Source: Membranipora membranacea (Eukaryota > Bryozoa > Gymnolaemata > Cheilostomatida > Membraniporidae). Taken from it: a DNA stretch of 64,000 nt. The position numbers and the translations under genes were made by a program. The notes beneath the pieces are model-generated. The model was given only the letters and a program-made list of their open reading frames with translations. It made no database searches and was not told where the DNA came from. Each line of letters begins with the position of its first letter. The first letter of the stretch is position 1. Location of the stretch: contig OU612069.1 in assembly GCA_914767715.1 (NCBI GenBank), positions 10,475,387 through 10,539,386 of the forward strand, read 5' to 3'. This document shows, piece by piece, positions 12,801 to 27,800 of the stretch.

Positions 12801-15800
12801 AAATAAGTACGGAAACTCAATTCTACACAAGCTCCACTACAGGTGGTAGACATGGCTATACATACATATCAATGTTACATTTAGTAACTGCGATACTATA
12901 TATAGTACTATGACACACTGGCACTAGATACAAGACATAACCAAATAAAGAGCACAGTATTGATTCCATATGCCGATCTGTTAACGGTGACTGGTAGGCA
13001 GTTATTGAGCAGTTATAGAGCAGTTATAGAGCAGTACAAGCTGTGTGATGTCTCCTCACCTGTTTTTACAGATGATTATAGTATCGATGATGAAATCTCG
13101 CCAGGCTTTATCCTGATGTATATTAGATATAGTATCAGTATGTAGTATAAGAGATAATGTTATAGTCTCCAGACCGACACAGGCCAGCTGTACATCTGGT
13201 GAATCTTCATCCTCCTCTAGATCCTCACTCATCTATCACACAACCAACCAAACAATGAGGCAAAACATTACGCATCAACCACTCAGTATTTTGTGACTTA
13301 GTTTTCTACTAATAATTATGTTGTAAGCTTGTAAGCCTTTTATACATATTCTGTAGTTAATAGGGTTGCTGTAGAGGCATGGAGCAGGTACAATGGGTTG
13401 GGAGTGCATATTAAGGAGTGGTGAATATCTGCCTGCAAACCATGTGAAATAAATCGATCTTTTCAGTGTCACAGGAGCTGTGGGTCCGAATCCAGTTGGA
13501 GTAGTTCGACATTTAATTTTTTCAGCCCCACGCTCCATGGGGATGATTTGTCCTAGGTATGATGCTATGCAGTCCATTTTGGAATGGATAAAATCAAGGA
13601 TTAGATTTCACATAGCACAGTTGAAAGTCGAATGGCATGAGCTATCCAGCTAGGGTTACCAATAATCATTATCATGAGAATTATAAGATATAATTCAGTG
13701 GCTAACCTCCATCATTGCTTGTTGTAGAACATCAGTACTAGCTGAGATAAACTGTAGACATCCACTAGCAGCAGCCCATACAATCTTCTGAATTGCTGTG
13801 ATTGTGTTATCATCTGGAGGGTACTGTGTGGCCTGTAACAATAATAGCCGCAAACATCAAAATTAAAGCTTGCTAACACTAAGTCACAGATGTCAATAAG
13901 TCAGACAGGCAACAATTGCAAGAACATCAAGTTAAGACCATTGGTGCCATTATATAACATGATATAGTTCTTCCCAGCAAACTCTGTCAAAAATCCCCAA
14001 TCAGAAACAAGGTACTAAGTAGAGCCTGAGCCACGTTGCCAGGTGGTTCCTGGTTCCAGATCAAACATTGCAGGGCAGTTCTTGTGGTGTACATAAAGTA
14101 TATCCTTATGTATTTACCTTGTTCATGAGTCGCTTACAAAGAACTTGGCTGCAGATTTGTTTTATCATAGGATCTGTGTGGTTAAGAGGTAACCTCTGTA
14201 GTGAATCTTGAAGGTCAAGGGCGTTCTGATGTTCTTGCGCTGATACACTCATTCGCTTGTTCAGTCTCTCAGCTACACACAAAACTGTATATAGATAAAG
14301 TGAGGATAAAAAGTTTTAGAATATAGAGATGTGGCTTGTGTAAAATATATCAAATTATTTATGGTAAAATTTTATTTTATGATGATGGAAGTGAATCTTT
14401 CAGTTTTCTTAGCGAAGGTCTCGTATGAAAATATCTGTGGACTACTCAAAGATGCAAGTGTCTGATAATCTACTGATCACTAACCTGTAGCATGAGCAGC
14501 TGTGAGCAGTAAAACTTTAGCTATCTTCAAAACCAGCAGCAAAGCATCTCTACAGAGAGACAACAACTCACATAAAATCTATTCCTAAATTAATAATAAG
14601 CTGACTGTAGATAAAAAAAAAGCAAACAGTGATGGATGGACTAATTTACTCATACCTAGAAGAATATTCATTTCCAACTTGAAATGTGATTACCTCTTAG
14701 ATTTATTATCTGCTCCTGACATGAAGTCATTTTGAGTTAGAGCTTTGAGCACCAACATTACACCACCCGACTCTATAAAAGCTTTAGTAAACAATACAGT
14801 CTCCTCGGTCAGGTTATACTGAGATGGCATCAGTAGAGTATAAATAACCTGCAAAACACAACACAATAAATCATCATCCTGAGTTGCACCAAGAGTCTAA
14901 CAAGAATCTCCAAAGATGATAGGATAATACCACTGAATTAGATTCTTCTCTTAGAATGGAAATAGTATCATAGCGTTATACGGTTAGGACACTAAACACA
15001 GGGACCCATCTGACTGTTATCTGATTGGCTGTCCCTAGTAGCAAGAATAATTAGCCTGAGAAATTGTCTTGTTTACAAAATTGCAAACAGTAATTATACT
15101 CCATACAGTGTCGATGATTAGGGCATTTCTAGATTGCTACTAGGGACTGGCTATTTTTGCAAGCCCTTTGTTTTGCAAAAGAAAGCTAATGATGCTATTC
15201 CAGATATGGAATTCAATGGATAATACATATGTCTTGTGTCTCACTTAAGAGATTTGCTTTGCTATTGTGACTTAACTCAAAGATGCTAATCACTGATTGG
15301 TTGAAGGAGTTTGATAGTGTACATATACAAACAACAGTGATGGGTGGTGAAAAAAAGCACATCTTAGCTATCACATAGCTATCAAATAGTGCCTACACAC
15401 AAGTATCATTTCTAAGATAGACTGGGTGGTTGACAATGTAGCGTCATGTCAATCTAACCTGGGTGGTCTAATATGTGATGGCGTATCAAAATAATATGGG
15501 GGGTCTACGGCTATGGCGTAGTGTCATCTCTTACAAAGCTTGTGTAGTGTCATCTCTTACAAAGCTTGTGTAGTGTCATCTCTTACAAAGCTTGTGTAGT
15601 GTTCAAATGTAATAACTGTATGTGTCACACTTAGCATGGTGGTTTGATTCATTCACAATACTATTCAAAATTAGATGATCACTCATTGCTGGAAGCTGCA
15701 GAGGAGCACTTATGTCACTGCTTCAAATTCCCTCGTAGCGATTGTCATATCAAACTATGAATAGGCATGGTAGCTAATCTGTTCCTCAACTATGCATGAA

Positions 15801-18800
15801 AATTACTTTGAGTGCAATGTTATTCGTCAAGTTTTCAATTTTCATTTGTCACTTCAGTGTTCCTTCCTTCTTAGGAATTGATAAGTTGCGTGAAATATTC
15901 GTGGAGCCCTCAACCCCGAAACTTTGATAATGTTTGTTCTCACAGTGTGATTTTGTATAATTTGGAGAGAAAAAAACAAGAAGCAGATCCCTAAAGGATG
16001 AATGTTTTAATGTAACTTAATTTTAGATCAGTTTTCACCTGATTAATGTCACAAGAAGATAAAAGACTTGACAAATATATTGAGAGGGGACAACCCTATA
16101 ATCAAATTGAATGCCTTGTAATACTTAATGAGAGCCCAACCCTAATAGCAGATAATTAATGAAATATGAGAACCCACCTCTAGAGTGTAGACTGCCTGCG
16201 CAGGAGATAACTCCCCAGACGCACTCGCTGAACTAAACATCCTAGATTCTAGTTTATCTCCTGTATATGGCTGATTCCTTACCGTCTGCAGTGCTCTCTG
16301 AGTACAAATATCTCTCACCAGCATAATAGTCGGCTGGTGAGGTGGAGATAAGTCTAACAAATTACCAGTACACTCCTGGAAAAAAAGTATGTGAGTGAAA
16401 TATGTTTGGACCTTGCAATTTAAATTTCACACACAGATGTACTCAGTTTATTGTGGCGAATAGTCGCCTGGTGACCCAGATGAATGCTTTTTTATCAATT
16501 TATCCAACTCAAATGCACTGTACATTATTCTTGACGGTCGGTCGTGTGTTAATATAAGGTAAGCGTTCAGTTCTCCCAATATCTTGTAACAACTGATGCC
16601 TTCACTTATGGGTGACCTGTCAAGACAAAAAAGTGTATACAGTTTCCTCACCTTTAGTTCTTTTAGCTGAGGCGCTACTTTGTTACAATAATCACAGACT
16701 GTTTGCAGAAAAGGGATATACTTCATATTCCTCGCCAATATCTACAAGTTATAGAATAATGGCCATTAGAACAAGGTAAGGGAGAGAATAGGGTAGAGTA
16801 GAGGCCGATGTGATCCTGACAGCGTCAGGTAAAGCCATAGGCATTATGAGTGTACCCAGTGTCAGGTTTTCTCGGCTCAAATACAACGTCTCATATCTAC
16901 AGTAATTTTGAGGTGTAAGAAGAGCTTGTAGAACGATGTCACTTACCACACCAGGCAGACAGCGCTCAGCTTCAGGATTAGGTCCATCATTCTGACCAAT
17001 AAGAGGAGACGCTGTTGGTGAGCTCTCACTGCTGCTCTCAGATGCTGATGGAGCGTTACTATTTATAGCACATAACTTCCCGGTTAACATCTAAATAAAA
17101 AAAACAAGTTAGCTGTCAAAACTCACAACAATCTGAACAAGCATGAGTGTGTACGCTAACTTCAGTTGGGGTTATTGATTCGATACTTGTACAACGGCTA
17201 GTGGACAAAGCCTCATTTCGCAGTTTGGTTATATGGATTGTCACACACAGAGCTATGCGGAGCAGAATGTCCCCAAATACCTACATTTTTATCCCTGATA
17301 GGAATATGTGAAATAACTTTCTTATCTCCAAATCCGTCCAGAGATTCACCGTTCATATACAGCTCTACTCGACAATTACTCATCATCTTATGTCTGTAAC
17401 AGGATACAATAAGACTGTGATGTGTGCTGCATTCCTGAGCTATGAGCTTCACTCAACGTATTAATAATCAATTATGGGTAATTGTCAAGCGATGCAATAA
17501 TACCAACATGCGGCTTGCTTTTTATTATACATGGTTAGACAGCTGCTAGTCTGAGCTCCAAAGATTCTTACTTCCTGACTGACAGCCCCCCCCCCCGACC
17601 AGAGAACTGCGAATATCTGGGTCCTGGATTATTCATTACAAATTCGATCGGTGGCAACACTTACTTTTGCTGCAGCTGATGTTTAAGTGATCCGAGTGTA
17701 TCATTACTGTGTGAATAGAGTTCTATATCCTCATTCCTACCCTGTCCGCTCGGTATTCTGACATACACTGTCAGGTGCTTGCCTCTAGAAGCCCTGTCAA
17801 ATATAACAATGTCATGATCAACATCGTACTAGAATGTTACATAGCTGATTTTGTGAAGATATATCATCTCAAATCAGAGTGGGGAGGGGAAGGGGCGGCA
17901 TGATACTAACAAGTATCTCCTGGTTAAAAAAAAAGGGTTACATAACAACATCATGATAACTATTCCAAGGTCGAGTTATCAGTAAAAGAATGGCCTGGTG
18001 TACTTGACTTGCTTCCAGTGTTCACTGCACACCATATCACCACATTATCTAATGACACTGTTCGCTGGCATCAACTTGTTATTTTATTGTTCAATATAGA
18101 TTAGTAACAGGTCAGGGTCAGGGACATACATACAGAATATTAACATGATATATAAATAAATGAATGTATATGATGATATGTTTATTACCGTGTCAGGGAG
18201 AGTAGTGCTCTCTCTTCACTGTAAGCCTCATCACATTCACTGATATATTCATGCAGTACAGTCAACACTCGTATCATTCTATTAGCCTCAGTATTCCTCT
18301 CATCATGACCCGCATCCTTAGTAAGGCACTGCAGCGTATCGTATGATGTATGCAGACGCTCAAAGCACTCAGCTATAAACTCACTGTGGATTGTCTCCTG
18401 TAATATGGTAAGACAGAATCATCAGTATAATTGTTGGTCTGATACTGATTTACTCTCATTGTTAACATTGGCCTACTGCTGACTGGGTGTTATACCATCA
18501 GATAAATGTGAGAGGATTGAGATTGACTATCTATGATGCAATGTATTAGATTGATATTTTAAAATATCTTTGTAGACAAACATAAAAACAATCCCTGTAA
18601 TTTGGAGTTACTATCTCCTTGAACCAATTGTTCAGAGAGGTGACAACTCGAATTTGTAACATCAGACTACAGCAATATTCCATTCACTTCTTTGAGATGG
18701 TCTTCGTGGGTAGTCTGAGAACTGTTAGGGAGATTATTCTATAGTGATATAATCCACTGACCTGCTGTGTTTGAAGATTAGGTCCGAGATTAGCGTGTAA

Positions 18801-21800
18801 CTCTTTCATTAGACTGATAGCTTTACTGGATACACTATCGGAGCTATGAAGTATAACTCTCCACAGATAATCCATACCAACAAGGTTAAGATCGTTCATC
18901 ACAAGGCCTCTCTTGCGCTCCAGTAGTCTACTGTTCTCCTTAGTGTTCACATTGCGGAAAAATCTCTCAAAACAACTGGAAAAGAATGCATTACATTATC
19001 ATATATGCGAAGCAGTCCATCATGGTTACTACAAATCTAAAACAATAGTTATCAGAATAATAATATCTGCTGACAAGCTAACTTACCTCATGCCATTCTC
19101 TGTGAGCAAACTTGGATCTAATCTCAGAATCTGATTCTCAAAAAACTCCTTAGTGATATCTGGATCTAGATCCGGATCTTCTCCCATCAGCTGAAATAAC
19201 CAAATAACATCACAGTTACTAAAAAACATCCCCATATCTCCCACTGACTAACTCACAGTGATTGATGCTTCTACAGCAGTAATTCAGACTACAGAAAAGC
19301 TACTCAATCGTATTCACGTCGTTGGTCTGCGAAACATAATAGTGTTGCTCCAGCTTGTTGCAGTGCTCATGTTCATGTTTGAATAACGGATGAAAAAAGA
19401 CACTGATGATAACTCCGGAAATGTTTTCTTCTATGAGCGATGTGCATCCTGATTGGACTTAGAAAAGTCCTAGTTACCTTTGTAAACCACTTAAAGCAGG
19501 CTTCCCTGTCACTGCTGTACACTGCATTAATAGCCAGACAGTTCCATATTTGTATAGCCTGAGGAGCACACAACCATAGATGTCCATCTTTGAGTATAAA
19601 CCTGAGGAACCTGAGCCGCTCAGACACCTGCTGTATATGATTGTATCTGTCATCTGGTAGATAATCTTCTGATAGTACCTCAGGATGAGCTGTCACAAAA
19701 TAAACCATTCTGTATTAATACAAAGTCAAAGTCATAGAAAACAGTGCATTAATATTTACACATAATGAGTGAAATCATTAGGGTCATAAGTCACCATACA
19801 TTTAGATAGCTTAATTCCACATCGGCTGAAGCTGAACCTGTCAGAGAGAACTCAGACCTTAACCCTCCCCTCACACATCTCACTGCTTTCTCTTTTGATC
19901 TACTACTCGATAAAATTAGCTTGCAATCAGCCTGAGAGCAGCCACCGATCAGAGACCTTCTCCTCTCTTACACATATTTCAGCATGTACTCACTAGATAT
20001 AGTATCACACAGTATCAGCTGAGCTGAGATGCCTACTTACCTTTCTGGTATTCTTTAGCATGCTGCATGTACTGAGTGAGGTTTTGAGCTACAGTCATGA
20101 CTATTTTATGTTCGTTCTGTAGTTTGTTGATGACATGATTCTTGTAGTATATATGAGGTACTCTACTACTGCTAGGCTGTGGCTGGTGACCATAAGAAGC
20201 AGGTGCCTCATTAAACAACTTACATATCTCTTGTATCTGCTTCAGGGCTGGTAATACCCACGTCTCATTTGTCTGTAAACAATGTGTATGATATATCATC
20301 TCTCATAACATGCTGTAGTAACAGATTTCAGTAACTAGGGATGTGGTGTAAAATACGAAATGCATAATGTTGGTTGTTAAGTGCTGGTGTCATGGGAGTT
20401 CCAATGTTGGTTAATACAAAAACCAAATGTGGCTGACAGTCATAGGTGTGGAGACTGGAAGTATCACCAACTGCAGATCTTACAGCCGGCAACATGGGAA
20501 GATCATGTTATTATCTGATTGCATGGTCATGTGACCATATCATTAGATGACCAGGTGATCACGTGGTCAGGAGGTCATGTGATTAGATGATCATGTTACT
20601 AGGTGATCATATCATTAGATGACCAGGTGATCACGTTGTCAGGAGGTCATGTGATTAGATGATCATGTTACTAGGTGACCATATCATTAGATGACCAGGT
20701 GATCACGTGGTCAGGAGGTCATGTGATTAGATGATCATGTTACTAGGTGATCATATCATTAGATGACCAGGTGATCACATGGTCAGGAGGTCATGTGATT
20801 AGATGATCATGTTACTAGGTGATCATATCATTAGATGACCAGGTGATCACGTGGTCAGGAGGTCATGTGATTAGATGATCATGATACTAGGTGATCATAT
20901 CATTAGATGACCAGGTGATCACATGGTCAGGAGGTCATGTGATTAGATGATCATGTTACTAGGTGATCATATCATTAGATGACCAGGTGATCACGTGGTC
21001 AGGAGGTCATGTGATTAGACGATCATGTTACTAGGTGATCATATCATTAGATGACCAGGTGATCACGTGGTCAGGAGGTCATGTGATTAGATGATCATGT
21101 TACTAGGTGATCATATCATTAGATGACCATGTGATCACGTGGTCAGGAGGTCATGTGATTAGATGATCATGTTACTAGGTGACCATATCATTAGATGACC
21201 AGGTGATCACGTGGTCAGGAGGTCATGTGATTAGACGATCATGTTACTAGGTGATCATATCATTAGATGACCAGGTGATCACGTGGTCAGGAGGTCATGT
21301 GATTAGATGATCATGTTACTAGGTGACCATATCATTAGATGACCAGGTGATCACGTGGTCAGGAGGTCATGTGATTAGATGATCATGTTACTAGGTGACC
21401 ATATCATTAGATGACCAGGTGATCACGTGGTCAGGAGGTCATGTGATTAGATGATCATGTTACTAGGTGACCATATCATTAGATGACCAGGTGATCACGT
21501 GGTCAGGAGGTCATGTGATTAGATGATCATGTTACTAGGTGACCATATCATTAGATGACCAGGTGATCACGTTGTCAGGAGGTCATGTGATTAGATGATC
21601 ATGTTACTAGGTGACCATATCATTAGATGACCAGGTGATCACGTGGTCAGGAGGTCATGTGATTAGATGATCATGTTACTAGGTGATCATATCATTAGAT
21701 GACCAGGTGATCACGTGGTCAGGAGGTCATGTGATTAGATGATCATGTTACTAGGTGATCATATCATTAGATGACCAGGTGATCACATGGTCAGGAGGTC

Positions 21801-24800
21801 ATGTGATTAGATGATCATGTTACTAGGTGATCATATCATTAGATGACCAGGTGATCACGTGGTCAGGAGGTCATGTGATTAGATGATCATGTTACTAGGT
21901 GATCATATGATGAGGTCTTACCTTGAGTTCCTCTACAAACTTATAAGTCCACTCCAGTTTGTGTTTATCTCTGTCTGACGTACAGCTGTAATCCAATATT
22001 TTAATAAGTGCTGCCAGCGCCTGATCCATCGTGTCTGTCGGACAATCATCTGCCTTTGCTAGTGTCCACAGCAGCGTTAATACCTGTTGTCAAATCAAAA
22101 AGATATTAGGCAACATTTCGAATATAAAAATTACCTTTACATTGTACAAGAGAGGATAACTCAAATGTGTTATTCACATGATTGTTCTTTTTCTATAAAA
22201 AGCTGTATGAGTCACTATTGCTATGTGTTTTCATGGCATAGTTTGTAGGTGAAGGGTTTCTATCATTAATAGATTAATGAAGTATTGATAATATGAGATG
22301 AGAGTCTTAGGAGACTAACAGAGCATGAGATGAGATCACATGATAATACTACGTACCTTCTGAGCCATCACACCTTCCTTATCATCCTCAGCTAATCTAC
22401 GTATCAGCTCCAGCAGCTTCTCTCTCTGCTTCTTATTAGCGTGATGCCAGCTGTCCTGGAAACACTTAAACAAGTGATCCAACTGCTCCGGAGAAAAGTC
22501 CCACGCCAGCTTGGCTAATAACTCGTGTATGTTCTACAATAAGATAATGTCACGCTGAATTGTGTCACCATTCAGTCCATTTAAAAGGTAACCAGGGTCA
22601 AGATGTCTTGGCCATGTTAGATATTGTAACGGATTCAAGGTTACTATACATGAAACAGGAAGTAAAAGTTTATAATGTAATAATACAATCATAGATAAGA
22701 TTATCTCGATAGTCGCTACTGTTCAAGTCACTGACACTGACACTGAACTGAAGTGGACAGGCACTGACACTGCCTGCAATGATAACTAATATACTGACTC
22801 TGGTGACTAGGTATAACATGGGCTTACCTTGACTATAGCGTCATGTTTACCATGTTGAGCCTGCCATATGGTATCCAGATCATCACTAGACAGAGATTTC
22901 TCCTTTATCATAAATCTGATTATCTTTTCCAGTTTCTCCACATACTGAGGCTGATGTAGTGAATCTCTCAGCACTATATCCAATACACTGTTCTCACTGA
23001 TCCACGACTATAATCATAGTTAGTATAATATGTAAAATAAAGGATCTTATTACGTTCATTAAATGGTTATGCAGACTACAGAAGGAGCAAAGCAATATAT
23101 GGTCTGGCAGCTAGTGCTGCAGCAGTTATGCAATATTTTACACTGAAAATGTCATAGCACCTTCTGGGTAAAAACTATGTGTTGTGTTAGAAGTTGCCCC
23201 CTTTTTCATCGATAGCACCTATAAGGTTTAAAGTCTAATGCTGTACCAGCGCGATAAGCTACCACTGGAGATATTTACATGAGTATGTTTGTCTTGGTGC
23301 TCATACTTTGAGGTTTTAACAAGTCCTACAAGTGTACTGACTTGGAAGCCTGAAAACAAAAACAGTTCATGCACTGTTTGTGTGGTCTGCAGTAATGCAC
23401 TGTTTGTGTGGTCTGCAGTCATGCACTGTTTGTGTGGTCTGCAGTCTTGCACTGGTATTAGTTTTACAATAACTCACAGCCATCTTGTCAGCAGTAAGCC
23501 ATTCTACTTCATCATCATGAGTCTGTCTCTGATAGTAATATGATACATTCATGATAACCTACAATAGGAAAAAAACATAGAAACGCAGTGCTGTGCAAAG
23601 TTCATTTTTTATATCGAGTCATTTTCTCCAGATTATGATGCATGCTATGTATATTTGCGCAAAATCCTCCAATTTTACAACAGCCATCAACGGAGAATGC
23701 TAATATCATCTAGATCGCAGCATCCTTTTTGACACTGATCGTCAATTTTAAATTAAATAAGAGGAATATCTCACTTTGTTGACTTCGTTGAGAGCGTTCA
23801 TTTTGCCGTTGAATGAGGAGATTTTCAGCAGCCGGAGGATCATTTTTAGACGGAATATCTCCAGATCTCGTATTCTCTCTTCGTATCCCGGAACCATGGC
23901 CACTGAAAAATTCATATTCAGTAAAACAGTGTAACAGTCTAAAGACTGTAATGTCACCATATACTTTTACAGATTTAGAATCAACACACACATATAGACA
24001 GGTTGTCCTGTTAATATGGTTGAGGAGACAATTTCTAAATGTTTTATACAACGGGGTTGACGATATTGTGTCTCCCAACTAGTGATTAAGTGGATGAGCA
24101 ATGTTAAGGTTATGTTCTGTGCATTCAATTGTGCTGTAATGTCACCATATACTTGTGCAGATTTAGAATCAACACACACATATAGACAGGTTGTCCTGTT
24201 AATATGGATGAGGAGACAATTTCTAAATGTTTTATACAACGGGATTGACGATATTGTGTCTCCCAACTAGTGATTAAGTGGATGAGCAATATTAAGGTTA
24301 TGTTCTGTGCATTCAATTGTGCTATTAGTAGGGGCAGATACATATCTATCATGTTCCTGACTCTTCCATTTTGTAAAGATGGGCGGGGAAGGAGACCCTC
24401 CCCTCCCCAAATAACTGAGAAGAGTCAGATCCTGGTTAGTTATTACTCTGAGTTAATGTTTACCTAATGACTTGAGATTTTTCATGATGGCTGAGAGAGC
24501 GTCATTCTTAGATTCAGTCTTACTCTCCTTTTTCATTTCTTCATCAGACAGCCCTTCCAGAAAGTCTGTTACTATATCCTGTCAATATTATATACGTGTA
24601 ATCAGCCAAGTGTACACCAGTTACTAAGATATACAGTCCAGTGGTTGTACCGCATGTACAGCATTTACAACTGTATACACAAACTTGTACACTCACATAC
24701 AAAATTGTTCAAACCAGAGGTGTCTCATATGGGCCTAAACTAACATGGTACTCATTTACAACAGTGTATTAGCACTCCATATTCCACTTAGGATAAAAGC

Positions 24801-27800
24801 TGGAAACCACAATTACACATGATGACCATTAAATTACAAGATTATCATAATAGTTATGTACATCATTTCATGTTCATTTCTGTATTAAGTTTTCACTTAC
24901 CACAATGGGTAGGGCATACTTCTTAATAGTCTCCACAGTAAGTACTTCATGACACTGCCCCAGTGGTTTAATAAGAGCAGAAATGAGGGGGAAGGACAGT
25001 GGGCGTCCCTCACCAGGAGCAACTACAAATCTGTTCTTCAGTGTATCAAATCCCCCGTTCTTACCAAACCTGTTTAGCAGATCTACCAACCATCCCTGAA
25101 AGTAACAACCATCATCGTTATTATCAATCATCATACAGTTCATGTGAGTACAACTGTACGGTATCAGGAAGAGAAACAGCACCAGGGTGTCTGAACAGCA
25201 CCAGAGTGTCTAAACAGCACTAGGGTGTACTAAGTAATCATGATGCCAGTTAAACAAATAAAACCGGTCAGAGATACTGAACCAGGCACAAAACCTGGAA
25301 GGTCGCGAGCCTAGGTCCTCAGACAAGACCAGGATGTTATTGTAGAAGCCTTTAGCAGTGTCATTAATGATGCGTAAGTTGTAGTAATTCTCTGAGCTAA
25401 ACTAAACCTTCATTATATTCTCTCTGACTTTCTGCCGAGTGACGATAGGTGATTCTAATGGGTATCCCACAATGCAATATCTCGTCGCTATCCCAATATG
25501 CGATATCTGATGGCTATCCCATAATGCAATACCTAATGGATATCACACAATGCAATATCTAATGGCCATCACACAATGCAATATCTAATGGCCATCACAC
25601 AATGCAATATCTAATGGCCATCACACAATGCAATATATAATGGCTATCCCACAAGGCAATCTCTAATGGGTATTACCATAGACTTAATATTAAGTCTATG
25701 GGTATTACACAATGCAATTTTCTGGTAAACTCAGTGTGATCAGGAAGATGATAACACAAATGGATTGTCCAAAGTACCCTGAGAAATTTAGAACAACGTC
25801 GTGCTGCCTAAGCGTTGTCAATATGACCTTGATTTCTTCATCAGATAATGATGTTTGTCCATTAAAAGAATAACTCCTGCAGCTGCTACAGATGGAGATA
25901 TCCTACTATAGCTGGCAGTGAGGGAGAATAGGCCACACAGGTTACATTATATAACATTGCTTGTATATCTCTGATCAGTAGAGAGTCAACTTATTCACTA
26001 AGCATGAGTACCATCACAAGGAATTTGGTGTGACAACCCGAGTACCGACCCGACCCGGGTACAGGTTAGGTACTCGTACTACATTGACTCTAAAGATCAG
26101 AGGTACACCTGATAAAAGTGTTGTCCCAATGTCAGTGTGATGATGTAGGGAGGAAACTTTGACTCACCCTCTGAGGTATCCTAGCGTCTGACGGTTTAGA
26201 GTATATCTGTTCCTCCTTCAGGTTAATCATATCAGGTGGTTTGTTACCATTGTATATCTGGAATCTATAATACGTGATAATATAGACACAACTGTTATAT
26301 GATTAGATTAGCTCAGAGAGAAGGAGGTCTAGGCCCATATCTACAGTCTTAGTTCATCTGCTTCCATTCAAAGGATGTATCAGGTAAATCTTACTGAGTG
26401 AGATAAGGTAAGTCAGCAATGCTTCAGTGACTGAGCGATCAGATTACGATTTCGGCTGTTTCTAATTGAAAGACCCCCCCCCCCTGGTAGCTCAGCTCCT
26501 GGGTTCTGGTGCCTTTTCCAGGCTATTAAATCTTGGATCGAGGATGTTACCCTGGATGTTTAATTAGACAGTGGCGTGGACGTTAAGTGGAAGAAGATAG
26601 CCATCCCAGTTCAATGGCCTATCATTAAGTTCAGTCTGAGTATTCGGCTATTATATTTAGCAACCTTATCGAGTCTACTTAAATCAAACTCCGCCCTCCT
26701 GGGCATCAGTACATCCACAGTGCACACGCACTAATAATTGAAAATAATTTTGCAGTAAGAAACTTAGTTATATCATATATTATATAATGTTTCACCAATA
26801 TGATCACAATATTCTCATGTCAAATTATGGAACAACCCCCCACCAAGAAATCTTTTTGATTTGAATTCCCTGTGAAACCATCATAGGTAATGACTCAAGG
26901 GCATCCAATCAAGCCAATAATTTATTGGAGAAAGAGTAGAATTTCATCCTGTAGAGTAGATATGGAGAGCAGTGACTTACTGTAGAGTAGATATGGAGAG
27001 CTGCAGTGACTTACTTTGAATGAAGGTTGAGTAGATATGGGGAGCAGTGACTTACTTTGAATGAGGGTTGAGTAGATATGGGGAGCAGTGACTTACTTTG
27101 AATGAGGGTTGAGTCCCATAGCTAGTAGATCTAGTATTACCAGGCTATCCTCATCTAACTTATTACAGCACAAGTCTATCAGAAGTTTACAGTTATCCAT
27201 AATACACCTCTGTAAAAATGTGAATCACGTGAATCGCTAGTGACAAGGGGGCGTAATTCATCAAGGTAATGGCAAGTTGTACCTTCTAGTGATGGAAAGC
27301 AGCACATATATACAATCTATGGAAGTCACACATTAGGCTGCATTGTCAACGAATTCATTGCTCACAGGGCCTTATCCAAAAAAAAGAAAACCTACCAGCC
27401 TCAAAAGAGATAGATAGGTTTGAGAATGAAATTTAACAGCGCTATGTGACACGATGCGCCATCATGTGACACTATGTCACATTATGTGACACTATCACTG
27501 CATTTCCATGGTAGGTTAGAGGTCGACCTGAGGCTAATTAGCCTTAGCTTCGAGCTATGGAATCGCCTCCGAGATCGCCCTCAGCTCCAAGGTTCAGCTC
27601 TCACATTTCGGCTCCCACTACAGTGGCCGAGCGGTTAGCATCAAAGACTCTGAAGCGGGAGGCCGGGGTTCATATCGGGGTTCGAGATCGAGCCAAGAGG
27701 TGAGAACTCAGTTCGATCTAGGCCGACCTCGAAACTCACATGGAAACATAGTGATTGTCACATTATGTCATATTATGTGACACTATGTGAGACTATCTGA

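Noticed and set aside
20517-21909. CRISPR-like array or satellite centromere
   Set aside because: Contiguous 72-bp units without spacers, only 1.4 kb, inside one intron; too small for centromeric satellite.
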